Shown here in pieces: positions 5,881 through 5,973 of a stretch of 5,973 nucleotides of DNA. The stretch is taken from assembly GCA_005888695.1 (NCBI GenBank), contig VBBH01000095.1, positions 1-5,973 on the forward strand, in the 5' to 3' direction. A program made the translations under genes and the position numbers. The stretch comes from Candidatus Bathyarchaeota archaeon. Its GTDB lineage: Archaea; Thermoproteota; Bathyarchaeia; 40CM-2-53-6. Positions within the stretch are counted from its first letter, which is position 1. Each line of letters opens with the position of its first letter. Under the pieces are notes generated by a model that had not been told where the DNA came from, did not search any database, and worked only from the letters and a program-made list of their open reading frames with translations.

Positions 5881-5973
5881 GATTACGTTAACATGTCGGG
5901 TTAGTTGGAAACACTATTAACCCCAATCCGGCCCCGAACCCTACCAGTTCTGGAAATAGAAGGAATGAGTTGA

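Noticed and set aside
1..5973. CRISPR arrays, tRNA/rRNA genes, insertion sequences or long direct repeats
   Set aside because: I looked for repeated units, transposase motifs and RNA gene signatures and saw none; nearly all the sequence is occupied by protein-coding genes.

Overview
The window reads as moderate-GC archaeal chromosomal DNA. The pointers are a TatA with a single membrane segment and an archaeal-style charged tail, several non-ATG starts with short or no leaders, AT-rich TATA-like boxes about 25 bases before starts, and one very good AGGTGATC ribosome-binding site. A heterotrophic member of the Thermoproteota (Nitrososphaeria or Bathyarchaeia-like) is my best guess, but the sequence alone does not prove this.

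Left arm, minus strand (1-1176): a tatA-tatC pair encoding the twin-arginine protein export machinery. The tatC gene runs off the left edge of the window. Its visible end carries a cysteine motif that looks like the first half, or slightly more, of a C-terminal zinc ribbon. Both genes appear to use non-ATG starts (GTG and TTG).

Middle and right, plus strand (1298-5880): a split FixABCX-type electron-transfer locus. etfB (fixA) and etfA (fixB) come first, followed by three same-strand genes: a small cupin, a DUF5615/PIN-like putative nuclease, and an unrecognised protein with an N-terminal helix-turn-helix-like segment. fixC and fixX then follow. EtfB/EtfA would collect electrons from dehydrogenases or NADH and pass them to the membrane-associated FixC/FixX quinone reductase. 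The N terminus of EtfB can only be read from a CTG codon, because the first ATG would remove the first 27 residues of its nucleotide-binding domain.

The most unusual points are as follows. FixX has lost one cysteine (Thr67) of the iron-sulfur cluster that is normally the conserved one in FixX and ETF-quinone oxidoreductase, yet it keeps a complete cluster-I cysteine set. EtfB has a DDDxxQxG loop of the kind seen in ordinary AMP-binding ETFs. Together these raise the question of whether this complex bifurcates electrons at all, or works as a split ETF:quinone oxidoreductase. The cupin/PIN/HTH trio inserted between the two halves of the locus and the possible zinc ribbon on TatC also deserve a look. 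The last 93 bases hold no confident gene.
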